From assembly GCF_036826855.1 (NCBI RefSeq), contig NZ_CP104578.1:4437501-4501500 (forward strand): a stretch of 64,000 bases of DNA. Reading direction: 5' to 3'. Below are positions 7,933 through 16,503 of this stretch, one piece after another. The notes under the pieces were generated by a model. That model was not told where the DNA came from, did not search any database, and was given only the letters and a program-made list of their open reading frames with translations. Positions within the stretch are counted from its first letter, which is position 1; every line of letters starts with the position of its first letter. Origin of the DNA: Streptomyces sp. SJL17-4. GTDB taxonomy: Bacteria > Actinomycetota > Actinomycetes > Streptomycetales > Streptomycetaceae. Both the position numbers and the translations under genes were made by a program.

Positions 7933-8592
7933 TCAGTGGCGCTCCGCCTGGAGCCGCGCCACGTACGCGGCGGCCTGCGAGCGCCGCTCCATGCCCAGCT
8001 TCGACAGCAGGCTGGAGACATAGTTCTTGATGGTCTTCTCCGCGAGGTGGAGCCGCTCGCCGATGACCCGGTTGGTCAGGCCCTCGCCGATCAGGTCGAG
8101 GATCCTGCGCTCCTGCTCCGTCAGGTTGGCGAGCTTGTCGTCACCCTTCGGATTGTTGCCGTCGCGCAGCCGCTCCAGGACGCGGGCGGTCGCCACCGGG
8201 TCGAGCAGCGACTTGCCGGCCGCCACGTCCCGTACCGCGTTCAGGAGTTCGTTGCCGCGGATGGCCTTGAGGACATAACCCGAGGCCCCGGCCATGATCG
8301 CGTCGAAGAGCGCCTCGTCGTCCGCGTACGACGTGAGCATCAGGCACTTGATGGACTCGTCCTGCGAACGGATCTCACGGCACACCTCGACCCCGCTGCC
8401 GTCCGGCAGTCGGACGTCGAGCACGGCGACGTCGGGGCGGGTCGCGGGGATCCTGACCAGCGCGTCCGCCGCCGTCCCGGCCTCCCCGACCACCTCGATG
8501 TCGTCCTCCACGGAGAGCAGCTCGTGGACGCCGCGCCGGACGACTTCGTGGTCGTCCAGCAGAAATACCCGGATTTTTCCTTCTTCGCGCAC
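7933..8592 (-). CDS. NarL/LuxR-family response regulator (orphan, DevR-like)
   Basis: 219 residues from the GTG at 8592. The receiver domain has acidic Asp13/Asp14, phospho-acceptor Asp59 in VAVLDVRLPDG, and a conserved Lys in GYVLKAI. The C-terminal LuxR-type helix-turn-helix is LTEQERRILDLIGEGLTNRV followed by EKTIKNYVSSLLSKLGM. No histidine kinase lies beside it, so it is an orphan or is served by a distant kinase. The start gives the usual REEGKIRVFLLDDHE beginning. Longer in-frame starts exist upstream but add unrelated residues. Its target genes probably include the PPOX protein next door (inference). Confidence 0.92.
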   Translation of the reverse strand: MREEGKIRVFLLDDHEVVRRGVHELLSVEDDIEVVGEAGTAADALVRIPATRPDVAVLDVRLPDGSGVEVCREIRSQDESIKCLMLTSYADDEALFDAIMAGASGYVLKAIRGNELLNAVRDVAAGKSLLDPVATARVLERLRDGNNPKGDDKLANLTEQERRILDLIGEGLTNRVIGERLHLAEKTIKNYVSSLLSKLGMERRSQAAAYVARLQAERH

Positions 8593-8929
8593 GCGGTCAG
8601 TCTCACATATTGGCTCTTCCCGCGCCCGGGGTGCGCGGGATAACGTGCCGGATGTTCCGACGACGGCGTCGGGCCGTTGTCCATGCGCTGACCAGCAGCG
8701 AGTCCCCTTTTCTCGATTTACTTGGAAATCCAAGCAAAATCGCAGGTCAAGTGGGGTTTCGCGGGAATGCCGCACTATGGGTAACGTGCCTATGACGGCG
8801 CTCGCCGGGGCACCTGTCACGCCCGACTCCGGCCGCGTCGCACCCACCCCGTGCGAAGGGTACGGATAAGGCGGAGCCGCACTGGCTTACCGGCGAACCC
8901 GGAGGCCGGACCGACGGAGGAGCACGCAC
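8593..8929. promoter_or_regulatory. Divergent regulatory region for the response regulator and bkdA, with a CTTGGA dyad
   Basis: 337 bp without a gene. It is clearly more AT-rich around 8705-8745. There, 8721-8734 reads CTTGGAAATCCAAG, two 6-bp inverted arms separated by AA, a good candidate operator for the bkd operon (a Lrp/AsnC or other regulator). I could not assign convincing -35/-10 boxes. A ribosome site GGAGGAG stands before the bkdA GTG. Confidence 0.5.
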
Positions 8930-10108
8930 GTGACCGTGGAGAGCACTGCCGCGCGCAAGACGACGCGACGCAGCAGCGGCGCCAAGCGCACCACCAGCGC
9001 CGCGAGCGCAAAGAAGGCATCGGCAGCGCAGGGCACAGAGCCCGAGCTCGTCCAGCTGCTGACGCCCGAGGGAGAGCGCGTCCAGCACCCCGACTACGAC
9101 ATCGACCTGAGCGCCGAGGAGCTGCGCGGTCTCTACCGCGACATGGTCCTCACCCGTCGCTTCGACGCCGAGGCGACCTCGCTGCAGCGGCAGGGCGAGC
9201 TGGGCCTGTGGGCCTCGCTGCTCGGCCAGGAGGCGGCCCAGATCGGTTCCGGCCGGGCCCTGCGGGACGACGACTACGTCTTCCCCACCTATCGCGAACA
9301 CGGTGTCGCGTGGGTCCGGGGCGTCGACCCGACGAATCTGCTGGGAATGTTCCGCGGTGTGAACCACGGTGGCTGGGATCCCAGCAGCAACAATTTCCAC
9401 CTGTACACGATCGTTCTCGGTTCGCAGACCCTGCACGCCACCGGCTATGCCATGGGTATCGCCAAGGACGGCGCGGATTCCGCCGTGCTCGCGTACTTCG
9501 GTGACGGCGCGTCCAGCCAGGGTGACGTCAACGAGTCGTTCGTCTTCTCCGCGGTCTACAACGCCCCCGTCGTGTTCTTCTGCCAGAACAACCAGTGGGC
9601 CATTTCCGAGCCCATCGAGAAGCAGACGCGCGTCCCGCTCTACCAGCGGGCCAGTGGCTTCGGCTTCCCCGGTGTCCGCGTCGACGGCAACGACGTCCTG
9701 GCCTGTCTGGCCGTGACCCGTTCGGCCCTCGAGCGTGCCCGCCGCGGCGAGGGCCCGACCCTCGTCGAGGCGTTCACCTACCGCATGGGTGCCCACACCA
9801 CCTCCGACGACCCCACGCGCTACCGCCGTGACGCGGAGCGCGCGGAGTGGGAGGCGAAGGACCCGATCCTGCGTCTCAAGACGTACCTGGAGAACGAGGG
9901 CCACGCCGACGCGGCCTTCTTCGAGGAGCTGGAGGCGGAGAGCGAGGCGCTCGGCAAGAGCGTCCGCGAGGCCGTCCGCGCCATGCCCGTCCCGGAGCAC
10001 ATGGCGATCTTCGACCACACGTACGCGGACGGGCACGCGCTCGTCGACGAGGAGCGCGCGCAGTTCGCCGCCTACCAGGCGTCCTTCGCGGCCGGAGAGG
10101 GCGAGTAA
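8930..10108 (+). CDS. bkdA: Branched-chain 2-oxoacid dehydrogenase E1 alpha subunit
   Basis: 392 residues. This is the thiamine-diphosphate-dependent decarboxylase subunit of the complex that turns Val/Leu/Ile-derived 2-oxoacids into branched acyl-CoAs, the primers for branched fatty acids and polyketides in Streptomyces. The ThDP motif begins GDG at 191-193 and ends NN at 220-221. The conserved loop YRMGAHTTSDDPTRYR follows near 281. The first ~40 residues are a Lys/Arg/Thr/Ala tail. The GTG start follows GGAGGAG by 7 nt. The E1 beta gene begins 2 bp after the stop. Streptomyces often have two bkd sets. Which paralogue this is cannot be decided from sequence alone. Confidence 0.96.
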   Translation: MTVESTAARKTTRRSSGAKRTTSAASAKKASAAQGTEPELVQLLTPEGERVQHPDYDIDLSAEELRGLYRDMVLTRRFDAEATSLQRQGELGLWASLLGQEAAQIGSGRALRDDDYVFPTYREHGVAWVRGVDPTNLLGMFRGVNHGGWDPSSNNFHLYTIVLGSQTLHATGYAMGIAKDGADSAVLAYFGDGASSQGDVNESFVFSAVYNAPVVFFCQNNQWAISEPIEKQTRVPLYQRASGFGFPGVRVDGNDVLACLAVTRSALERARRGEGPTLVEAFTYRMGAHTTSDDPTRYRRDAERAEWEAKDPILRLKTYLENEGHADAAFFEELEAESEALGKSVREAVRAMPVPEHMAIFDHTYADGHALVDEERAQFAAYQASFAAGEGE

Positions 10109-10110
10109 TC

Positions 10111-11091
10111 ATGGCTGTTCAGAATCTTCCTCTCGCGAAGGCGCTCAACGAGTCGCTGCGCAAGGCCCTGGAGACCGACCCCAAGGTCGTCATCATGGGC
10201 CTGGACGTCGGCAAGCTCGGCGGTGTCTTCCGGATCACCGACGGCCTGCAGAAGGACTTCGGCGAGGACCGGGTCGTCGACACCCCGCTCGCCGAGTCCG
10301 GCATCGTCGGCACTGCGATCGGCCTCGCCCTGCGCGGCTACCGGCCGGTCGTGGAGATCCAGTTCGACGGCTTCGTCTTCCCGGCGTACGACCAGATCGT
10401 CACCCAGCTGGCGAAGATGCGGGCCCGTTCGCTCGGCACGGTGAAGATGCCGGTCGTCATCCGTATCCCGTACGGCGGCGGCATCGGTGCGGTCGAGCAC
10501 CACTCCGAGTCCCCCGAGTCGCTCTTCGCGCACGTCGCGGGCCTCAAGGTCGTCACCCCGGCGAACTCCTCCGACGCCTACTGGATGCTTCAGCAGGCGA
10601 TCCAGAGCGACGACCCGGTCATCTTCTTCGAGCCCAAGCGCCGCTACTGGGACAAGGGAGAGGTCGACACCGAGGCCTTCCCCGGCGAGCTGCACAAGGC
10701 CCGCGTCGCCCGCGAGGGCACGGACCTCACCCTCGCCGCCTACGGTCCGATGGTGAAGACCTGCCTGGAGGCGGCCGCCGTCGCCGCCGAGGAGGGCAAG
10801 TCGGTCGAGGTCGTGGACCTGCGCTCCATCTCGCCGCTCGACTTCGACACCATCCAGGCCTCGGTCGAGAAGACCCGCCGCCTGGTCGTGGTCCACGAGG
10901 CGCCCGTCTTCTTCGGCTCCGGCGCGGAGATCGCCGCCCGGATCACCGAGCGTTGCTTCTACCACCTGGAGGCCCCCGTCCTGCGGGTCGGCGGCTACCA
11001 CGCGCCGTACCCGCCGGCGCGCCTGGAGGAGGAGTACCTGCCGGGTCTCGATCGCGTGCTCGACGCCGTCGACCGCTCGCTGGCGTACTGA
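10111..11091 (+). CDS. bkdB: Branched-chain 2-oxoacid dehydrogenase E1 beta subunit
   Basis: 326 residues from the ATG at 10111, preceded by GGAGAGGGCGAG at the end of bkdA. It is the transketolase-type beta subunit that completes the E1 heterotetramer. Visible are a conserved N-terminal NESLRKALETDP, the region DTPLAESGIVGTAIGLALRG, and EIQFDGFVFPAYDQI. A typical VEVVDLRSISPLD motif introduces the C-terminal domain. Its length fits the family. bkdC follows after 10 bp, so translation of the three genes is tightly coupled. Confidence 0.97.
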   Translation: MAVQNLPLAKALNESLRKALETDPKVVIMGLDVGKLGGVFRITDGLQKDFGEDRVVDTPLAESGIVGTAIGLALRGYRPVVEIQFDGFVFPAYDQIVTQLAKMRARSLGTVKMPVVIRIPYGGGIGAVEHHSESPESLFAHVAGLKVVTPANSSDAYWMLQQAIQSDDPVIFFEPKRRYWDKGEVDTEAFPGELHKARVAREGTDLTLAAYGPMVKTCLEAAAVAAEEGKSVEVVDLRSISPLDFDTIQASVEKTRRLVVVHEAPVFFGSGAEIAARITERCFYHLEAPVLRVGGYHAPYPPARLEEEYLPGLDRVLDAVDRSLAY

Positions 11092-11101
11092 GGAGAGCAC
11101 C

Positions 11102-12562
11102 GTGACGATCCACGAATTCAAGATGCCCGACGTGGGCGAGGGCCTGACCGAGGCCGAGATCCTCAAGTGGTACGTCCAGCCCGGTGACACGGTCACCGAC
11201 GGGCAGGTCGTGTGCGAGGTGGAGACGGCGAAGGCCGCGGTCGAGCTGCCGATCCCCTTCGACGGCACGGTCCACGAGCTGTGCTTCCCCGAGGGGACGA
11301 CGGTCGACGTCGGCCAGGTCATCATCTCGGTGAACGTCGGCGGCGAGGCCACCGAAGCCCCGGCGGCCGAGGCCGCTCCGGCAGCCGCAGCCGCAGCCGC
11401 ACCCGCAGCCGCACCCGCACCCGCGCCGGTCGAGGCGGACGGGGAGCCGAAGGGCCGCCAGCCCGTCCTCGTCGGTTACGGCGTGGCCGCCAGCTCCACC
11501 AAGCGCCGTGCGCGCAAGGGGTCGACGGGCACGGTCCCGGCCGCCGCCGCACCTGTGGCGCCCGCCGCCGCACCCGTGGCGCCCGCCGCCGTCTCCGTAC
11601 CGGAGCAGCTCAACGGGCACGGGCCGGGTGCCGGGCGACCGCTGGCCAAGCCGCCGGTCCGGAAGCTCGCGAAGGACCTCGGCGTCGACCTGGCGTCGGT
11701 CACCCCGACCGGCCCGGACGGCATCATCACCCGCGAGGACGTCCACGCGGCGGCCGCTCCGGCGCCCGCGCCGGCCGTCGAGGCCCCGGCCCCGACGCCC
11801 GTGGCCCAGCCCGTGGCCGCCCCGGCGGCCGTTCAGGCCGCTCCCCTCGTGTCGACCGACGCCCGGGAGACCCGTATCCCGGTCAAGGGCGTACGGAAGG
11901 CCACGGCGGCGGCGATGGTCGGTTCGGCCTTCACCGCCCCGCACGTCACCGAGTTCGTGACCTTCGACATCACGCGCACGATGAAGCTGGTCGAGGAGCT
12001 CAAGTCCGGTACGGACATGGCGGGCCTGCGGGTCAACCCGCTGCTCCTCATCGCCAAGGCCGTCCTGCTCGCCGTCCGGCGCAACCCGGAGATCAACGCG
12101 GCCTGGGACGAGGCGGCGCAGGAGATCGTCCTCAAGCACTACGTGAACCTGGGCATCGCCGCGGCCACCCCGCGCGGTCTGCTCGTGCCGAACATCAAGG
12201 ACGCGCACGCGCAGACCCTGCCCGAGCTCTCGGCGTCGCTGAGCGAGCTGATCTCCACCGCCCGCGACGGGAAGACCACCCCGGCGGCGATGCAGGGCGG
12301 CACCTTCACCATCACCAACGTCGGCGTCTTCGGCGTCGACACCGGTACGCCCATTCTGAACCCCGGCGAGTCCGCGATCCTCGCGGTCGGTGCGATCAAG
12401 CTCCAGCCGTGGGTCCACAAGGGCAAGGTGAAGCCCCGTCAGGTCACCACGCTGGCCCTCTCCTTCGACCACCGACTGGTCGACGGCGAGCTCGGCTCCA
12501 AGTTCCTGGCGGACGTCGCCGCGATCCTGGAGCAGCCGAAGCGCCTGATCAGCTGGGGCTGA
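11102..12562 (+). CDS. bkdC: Branched-chain 2-oxoacid dehydrogenase E2 (dihydrolipoyl acyltransferase)
   Basis: 486 residues. An N-terminal lipoyl domain carries Lys44 in the context VETAKAAVEL. An Ala/Pro-rich linker leads to the peripheral subunit-binding domain (~184-215, VRKLAKDLGVDLASV), a second Ala/Pro linker, then the acyltransferase core. The active-site motif SFDHRLVDG (His ~457, Asp ~461) is intact. It transfers branched acyl groups from E1 to CoA. The E3 lipoamide dehydrogenase is not in this window and is presumably shared. The GTG start follows GAGGAG. The operon ends here, followed by parS and a strong hairpin. Confidence 0.97.
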   Translation: MTIHEFKMPDVGEGLTEAEILKWYVQPGDTVTDGQVVCEVETAKAAVELPIPFDGTVHELCFPEGTTVDVGQVIISVNVGGEATEAPAAEAAPAAAAAAAPAAAPAPAPVEADGEPKGRQPVLVGYGVAASSTKRRARKGSTGTVPAAAAPVAPAAAPVAPAAVSVPEQLNGHGPGAGRPLAKPPVRKLAKDLGVDLASVTPTGPDGIITREDVHAAAAPAPAPAVEAPAPTPVAQPVAAPAAVQAAPLVSTDARETRIPVKGVRKATAAAMVGSAFTAPHVTEFVTFDITRTMKLVEELKSGTDMAGLRVNPLLLIAKAVLLAVRRNPEINAAWDEAAQEIVLKHYVNLGIAAATPRGLLVPNIKDAHAQTLPELSASLSELISTARDGKTTPAAMQGGTFTITNVGVFGVDTGTPILNPGESAILAVGAIKLQPWVHKGKVKPRQVTTLALSFDHRLVDGELGSKFLADVAAILEQPKRLISWG

Positions 12563-12573
12563 CCTGTTCGTCC

Positions 12574-12587
12574 GTTTCACGTGAAAC
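12574..12587. other. parS: parS chromosome-partition site (ParB binding)
   Basis: The 14 bp GTTTCACGTGAAAC is a perfect palindrome and matches the Streptomyces parS consensus exactly. Known parS sites in Streptomyces cluster around oriC and load ParB for origin segregation during sporulation. It sits 11 bp after the bkdC stop, between the operon and its terminator hairpin, outside any coding sequence. It is the only exact copy I found in the window. Confidence 0.93.
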
Positions 12588-12591
12588 ATGA

Positions 12592-12618
12592 AGCCCCGTC
12601 CACGATGTGGACGGGGCT
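12592..12618. terminator. Terminator hairpin after bkdABC
   Basis: A perfect 12-bp stem, AGCCCCGTCCAC (12592-12603) with GTGGACGGGGCT (12607-12618), and a 3-nt loop. It directly follows parS and precedes the GntR gene promoter. Confidence 0.9.
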
Positions 12619-12653
12619 CTCTGTTGCACCTCTGTTGTATCTATGCTGTGTTC

Positions 12654-13295
12654 ATGGCATCCGCACCCCCCGCAGCCGACCGTGTCTACATGCACGTCAA
12701 GCAGGCCGTACTCGACCGGCGCTACGAGGGAGGCACCCTCCTCACCGAGGGCGAACTCGCCCTCGCCGTAGGGGTGTCACGGACGCCCGTCCGTGAGGCG
12801 CTGCTCAAGCTGGAGATGGAAGGGCTGCTGAAGCTCTACCCGAAGAAGGGCGCTCTCGTCCTCGCCGTCTCCGCGCAGGAGATCGCCGATGTCGTCGAGA
12901 CCCGGCTGCTCGTCGAGGAGTTCGCCGTCCGCCGGGCCGTGCCCGCGCCCGCCTCCCTCATCGAGCGGCTCGAAGAGCTCCTGGAGGAGCAGAAGCTGCG
13001 GGCCGCGGCCGGGGACCTGGCGGAGGTGGCGGTCACCGACCGGTGCTTCCACGCCGAGATCGTGCAGCACGCGGGCAACCAGATCCTCTCCCGGCTCTAC
13101 GACCAGCTCCGCGACCGTCAGTTGCGGATGGGCGTCGCCGTGATGCAGTCCCAGCCCGACCGCGTCGCCAAGAACATCACCGAGCACGCCGAGATCCTCG
13201 ACCGCATAAGAGCCGGCGACGTCGAGGGCGCGGCGCACTGCGTCCGCCAGCACCTCAGCTGGGTCAAGGTCCTGGTCCGGGGTGACCACCGGTGA
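12654..13295 (+). CDS. GntR-family (FadR subfamily) transcriptional regulator
   Basis: 213 residues from the ATG at 12654. The N-terminal winged helix reads DRVYMHVKQAVLDRRYEGG, then LAVGVSRTPVREALLKLEMEG. The C-terminal all-helical FCD ligand domain (~85-205) carries conserved His/Asp residues (DRCFHAEIVQHAGN, later ITEHAEILDRI) likely to bind a metal and a carboxylate ligand. No Shine-Dalgarno precedes the ATG, and a -10-like TATGCT lies at 12642-12647, which suggests a leaderless mRNA. Its stop overlaps the GTG of the MFS gene by 4 bp, so it probably controls that transporter. The ligand is unknown. Confidence 0.92.
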   Translation: MASAPPAADRVYMHVKQAVLDRRYEGGTLLTEGELALAVGVSRTPVREALLKLEMEGLLKLYPKKGALVLAVSAQEIADVVETRLLVEEFAVRRAVPAPASLIERLEELLEEQKLRAAAGDLAEVAVTDRCFHAEIVQHAGNQILSRLYDQLRDRQLRMGVAVMQSQPDRVAKNITEHAEILDRIRAGDVEGAAHCVRQHLSWVKVLVRGDHR

Positions 13296-14602
13296 GCAAG
13301 TCCTACGGCTCCGCCGTCACCCTCCCCGGGGACCCGCCCGGTGGCCGCCGCGCCGCTCTCGTCTGGGGCGTCGGCGTCGCCGTCTACTTCGTCGCCGTCA
13401 TCTTCCGTACGTCCCTCGGGGTCGCCGGACTCGACGCCGCCGACCGCTTCGACGTCAACGCCTCCGCGCTCTCCACCTTCTCCATACTCCAGCTGCTCGT
13501 CTACGCGGGCATGCAGATACCCGTCGGCCTCATGGTCGACCGGCTCGGCACCAAGAAGGTCCTCGCCCTCGGCGTCGTCCTCTTCACCCTCGGGCAGCTG
13601 GGCTTCGCGCTCTCCCCCTCGTACGGCACCGCGCTCGCCTCCCGGGCGCTGCTCGGCTGCGGCGACGCCATGACCTTCATCAGCATCCTGCGGCTCGGCA
13701 GCCGCTGGTTCCCGGCCCGCCGGGGCCCGCTCATCGGCCAGGTCGCCGCGCTGTTCGGGATGGCCGGCAACCTCGTCTCCACCGTCTTCATCGCCCGCGC
13801 CCTGCACGGCCTCGGCTGGACGACCACCTTCGTCGGCAGCTCCCTCGCCGGCGTCGTCGTCCTGGTCCTGCTGCTGCTCTTCCTCAAGGACCACCCCGAG
13901 GGGTACGAACCGCAGCCCGCCACGCACGCGGGCGCCGCCTTCGTACGCCGTCAGATCGCCGAGTCCTGGCGGGAACCCGGCACCCGGCTCGGCATGTGGG
14001 TGCACTTCACCACCCAGTTCCCCGCCATGGTCTTCCTGCTCCTGTGGGGACTGCCGTACCTGGTCGAGGCGCAGGGCCTGTCCCGGTCGACCGCCGGGAC
14101 CCTGCTCACCCTGGTCGTCCTGTCGAACATGGTCGTCGGCCTCGCGTACGGGCAGATCATCGCCCGCCACCACACGGCCCGCGTCCCGCTCGCCCTCGGC
14201 ACGGTCGCCGCGACCGCCCTGCTGTGGGCGACCACCCTCGCGTACCCCGGCGCGCACGCCCCGATGTGGCTGCTCGTCACGCTCTGCCTGGTCCTCGGCG
14301 CCTGTGGACCGGCCTCGATGATCGGCTTCGACTTCGCCCGCCCGGCGAACCCCCCGGAGCGTCAGGGCACCGCGTCCGGCATCGTCAACATGGGTGGTTT
14401 CGTGGCCTCGATGACGACGCTGCTCGCCGTGGGCGTGCTGCTCGACGCGACCGGCGACAACTACCGGATCGCGTTCTCGTCGGTCTTCGTCCTGGAGGCC
14501 CTGGGCGTCGTGCAGATCCTGCGCCTCAAGGCACGTACCCACCGCAGGGAACGGGACCGGCTCGTCGCCAGCCGCGTGGAAGCCGTACACGTCCCCGTGT
14601 AG
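13292..14602 (+). CDS. Major facilitator superfamily (MFS) transporter
   Basis: 436 residues with about 12 hydrophobic spans. The MFS loop motif is visible between spans 2 and 3 (GLMVDRLGTKKVLALG), as is the segment DHPEGYEPQP in the central loop. The type resembles the nitrate/oxalate/organic-anion antiporter group rather than the classic drug pumps, but the substrate cannot be read from sequence. The GTG start overlaps the stop of the GntR gene (GTGA), a sign of translational coupling. Only 4 bp separate its stop from that of the convergent isomerase-type gene, with no hairpin visible. Confidence 0.9.
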   Translation: MSKSYGSAVTLPGDPPGGRRAALVWGVGVAVYFVAVIFRTSLGVAGLDAADRFDVNASALSTFSILQLLVYAGMQIPVGLMVDRLGTKKVLALGVVLFTLGQLGFALSPSYGTALASRALLGCGDAMTFISILRLGSRWFPARRGPLIGQVAALFGMAGNLVSTVFIARALHGLGWTTTFVGSSLAGVVVLVLLLLFLKDHPEGYEPQPATHAGAAFVRRQIAESWREPGTRLGMWVHFTTQFPAMVFLLLWGLPYLVEAQGLSRSTAGTLLTLVVLSNMVVGLAYGQIIARHHTARVPLALGTVAATALLWATTLAYPGAHAPMWLLVTLCLVLGACGPASMIGFDFARPANPPERQGTASGIVNMGGFVASMTTLLAVGVLLDATGDNYRIAFSSVFVLEALGVVQILRLKARTHRRERDRLVASRVEAVHVPV

Positions 14603-14606
14603 GGCC

Positions 14607-15434
14607 TCAGCGGGGAGTCACGGCCAGGTTGTCGAGGATGGCCCGCGCCAGCGCCTCGTCGCCCTCCGTCTTGACCCGGTCGGCCACATCGGCCGGCCGG
14701 ACCCGGCCGCAGGCGAGCCGCACGAACGTCTCCCAGTCCGTCGCGAGCGTCACCGCGGGACCCAGCGAGGGCGCGCCGTCGATGGAACCCCTGCCCTCCG
14801 CGTCGACCCGCACCGTCCGCAGGAACTCGACCGGACCGCTGACGTCGACGACCACGGCCGAGGAGGCGGGCGCCCCCGCGTCCTTGGCGATGACCTTCGG
14901 CAGGGCCTCCAGGAGCACGTCACGCGTCACGTGCGCACCCGCCGAGTCCAGGTTGCCCGGCACGCCGAGCGCGACCCGCAGGTCCTGCTCGTGCACCCAC
15001 ACGTCGAAGGCCCGCATCCGGTAAGCCAGTTCCAGCGACTGCTCGGCGCCGAGGGGGGCGCGGATCAGGTGCTCGGGGGAGCGGTTCTCGTTGCGGAGCT
15101 GCCGGGCCCGGCGGATCAGGATGTACTCCAGCTCCGAGGTCATCTCCGGCGCGGTGTGGTGCCTCCGCACATCGACCTGGACCTCCATGTAGCGCGCGAA
15201 GTCACTGCGTACGTGGTAGAGATCGCGCGGCAGGGAGTGGATCGGGCGCGGGTCGCCGAGCATCTCGGTCTCCATGCCGATCACATGGGACACGATGTCC
15301 CGCACCGACCAGCCGGGGCACGGTGTGGGCCGGTTCCACTCGCCCTCCACGAGCGGCTGCACCAGCTCGGCTATCGCCTCGATGGAGTGGGTCCAGGCGT
15401 CGGCGTAGTTCTGGAGGCTGGGATGGACGGTCAC
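14607..15434 (-). CDS. Maleylpyruvate-isomerase-type, mycothiol-dependent (MDMPI/DinB fold) protein
   Basis: 275 residues. The N-terminal four-helix MDMPI domain is recognisable by PTPCPGWSVRDIVSHVIGME and the metal-site segment AFDVWVHEQDLRVALG. The C-terminal ~80 residues form the SCP2-like MDMPI_C domain (GPAVTLATDWETFVRLACGR). In actinobacteria this family includes mycothiol-dependent isomerases and S-transferases with a divalent metal held by His/Glu/His. The actual substrate is unknown. The ATG gives the normal family start MTVHPSLQNYADAW. It diverges from the nitrilase-superfamily gene across 155 bp. Confidence 0.88.
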   Translation of the reverse strand: MTVHPSLQNYADAWTHSIEAIAELVQPLVEGEWNRPTPCPGWSVRDIVSHVIGMETEMLGDPRPIHSLPRDLYHVRSDFARYMEVQVDVRRHHTAPEMTSELEYILIRRARQLRNENRSPEHLIRAPLGAEQSLELAYRMRAFDVWVHEQDLRVALGVPGNLDSAGAHVTRDVLLEALPKVIAKDAGAPASSAVVVDVSGPVEFLRTVRVDAEGRGSIDGAPSLGPAVTLATDWETFVRLACGRVRPADVADRVKTEGDEALARAILDNLAVTPR

Positions 15435-15589
15435 GGGACCCCTCGGCGGTTCTTCGGTGCGCGGGCTGAAAACACGACTGGGTGGGAGGCTCGGACGCTA
15501 AGTTACGCTGCCCGAAGGCACCCCGGCAGTGCTTTCGTGTGACGATCGTAGGCCGGTGTTGACGGCTCGAATGCCAGGACGGTGGTAGT

Positions 15590-16387
15590 GTGCGCGCCTC
15601 GCTGATCCAGATCGCGGTAGACCCGGACGAACCGGTCGACGCCAGGAGGGCCCGCGTGGCCCGTCTCGTACGGGAGGAATCCGGCCGCTCCGACCTCGTC
15701 GTCCTGCCGGAACTGTGGCCCATGGGGGCCTTCGCGTACGAGTCCTTCGCCGCCGAGTCCGAGCCGCTGAACGGCCCCACCCACCGCGCGATGGCCGCCG
15801 CCGCGCGCGACGCCGGGGTCTGGCTGCACGCCGGTTCGTTCGTCGAGGCGGAGGGCGGAGCGCTGTACAACACCTCGCTCGTCCTCTCCCCCGACGGCGA
15901 ACTCGCCGCCTCCTACCGGAAGATCCACCGCTTCGGCTTCGACAAGGGCGAGGCGGTGATGATGGCCGCCGGGGAGGACCTGGTCACCGTCGACCTGCCG
16001 CACCTCACCGTCGGCGTCGGCACCTGCTACGACCTGCGCTTCCCCGAGCTGTTCCGCGGGCTCGTCGACGCGGGCGCCCAGGCCTTCGTCGTCCCGGCGG
16101 GCTGGCCCGCCCGCCGCCGCGCGCACTGGAGCCTGCTCGCCCGGGCCCGCGCCGTCGAGAACCAGGCGTACGTCCTCGCCTGCGGTACGGCGGGCACACA
16201 CGCGGGCGTGGAGCAGGCCGGCCACTCGATCGTCGTCGACCCCTGGGGCGAGACCGTCGCCGAGGCCGGCCCGGACGAGGAGATCCTCCGGGTGGTCCTG
16301 GACCCGGCGAAGGTCACGACCACCCGCGAGCAGTTCCCGGCGCTGAAGGACCGGGTCCTGGGGATCGCGCCGCCGAAGCGGGGCTGA
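15590..16387 (+). CDS. Carbon-nitrogen hydrolase (nitrilase superfamily amidase)
   Basis: 265 residues. The catalytic triad is intact: Glu41 (VVLPELW), Lys111 (SYRKIHRFGFD) and Cys146 (GVGTCYDLRFPEL). The RFPEL context and length resemble omega-amidase-like (Nit2/YafV) enzymes, which hydrolyse small amides such as 2-oxoglutaramate, but close relatives differ in substrate. The GTG start follows AGGACGG. The protein is probably cytoplasmic. A TTGACG at 15559-15564 may be a -35 box, but no well-placed -10 follows. Confidence 0.92.
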   Translation: MRASLIQIAVDPDEPVDARRARVARLVREESGRSDLVVLPELWPMGAFAYESFAAESEPLNGPTHRAMAAAARDAGVWLHAGSFVEAEGGALYNTSLVLSPDGELAASYRKIHRFGFDKGEAVMMAAGEDLVTVDLPHLTVGVGTCYDLRFPELFRGLVDAGAQAFVVPAGWPARRRAHWSLLARARAVENQAYVLACGTAGTHAGVEQAGHSIVVDPWGETVAEAGPDEEILRVVLDPAKVTTTREQFPALKDRVLGIAPPKRG

Positions 16388-16503
16388 GAGCACGGGAGTC
16401 ACAGGAGCCTGGACCCGGGCCCGGACCGGGCCCGGCCCCACATACGGCCCCGCCGACGCGGGTCCGGTGCCTTCCCTCGTACGAGCTCCGCCACGCAGGC
16501 TCA

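Noticed and set aside
15559..15588. TTGACG ... TGGTAG promoter for the amidase gene
   Set aside because: The -10 would end 2 nt before the GTG, putting the transcript start inside the gene.
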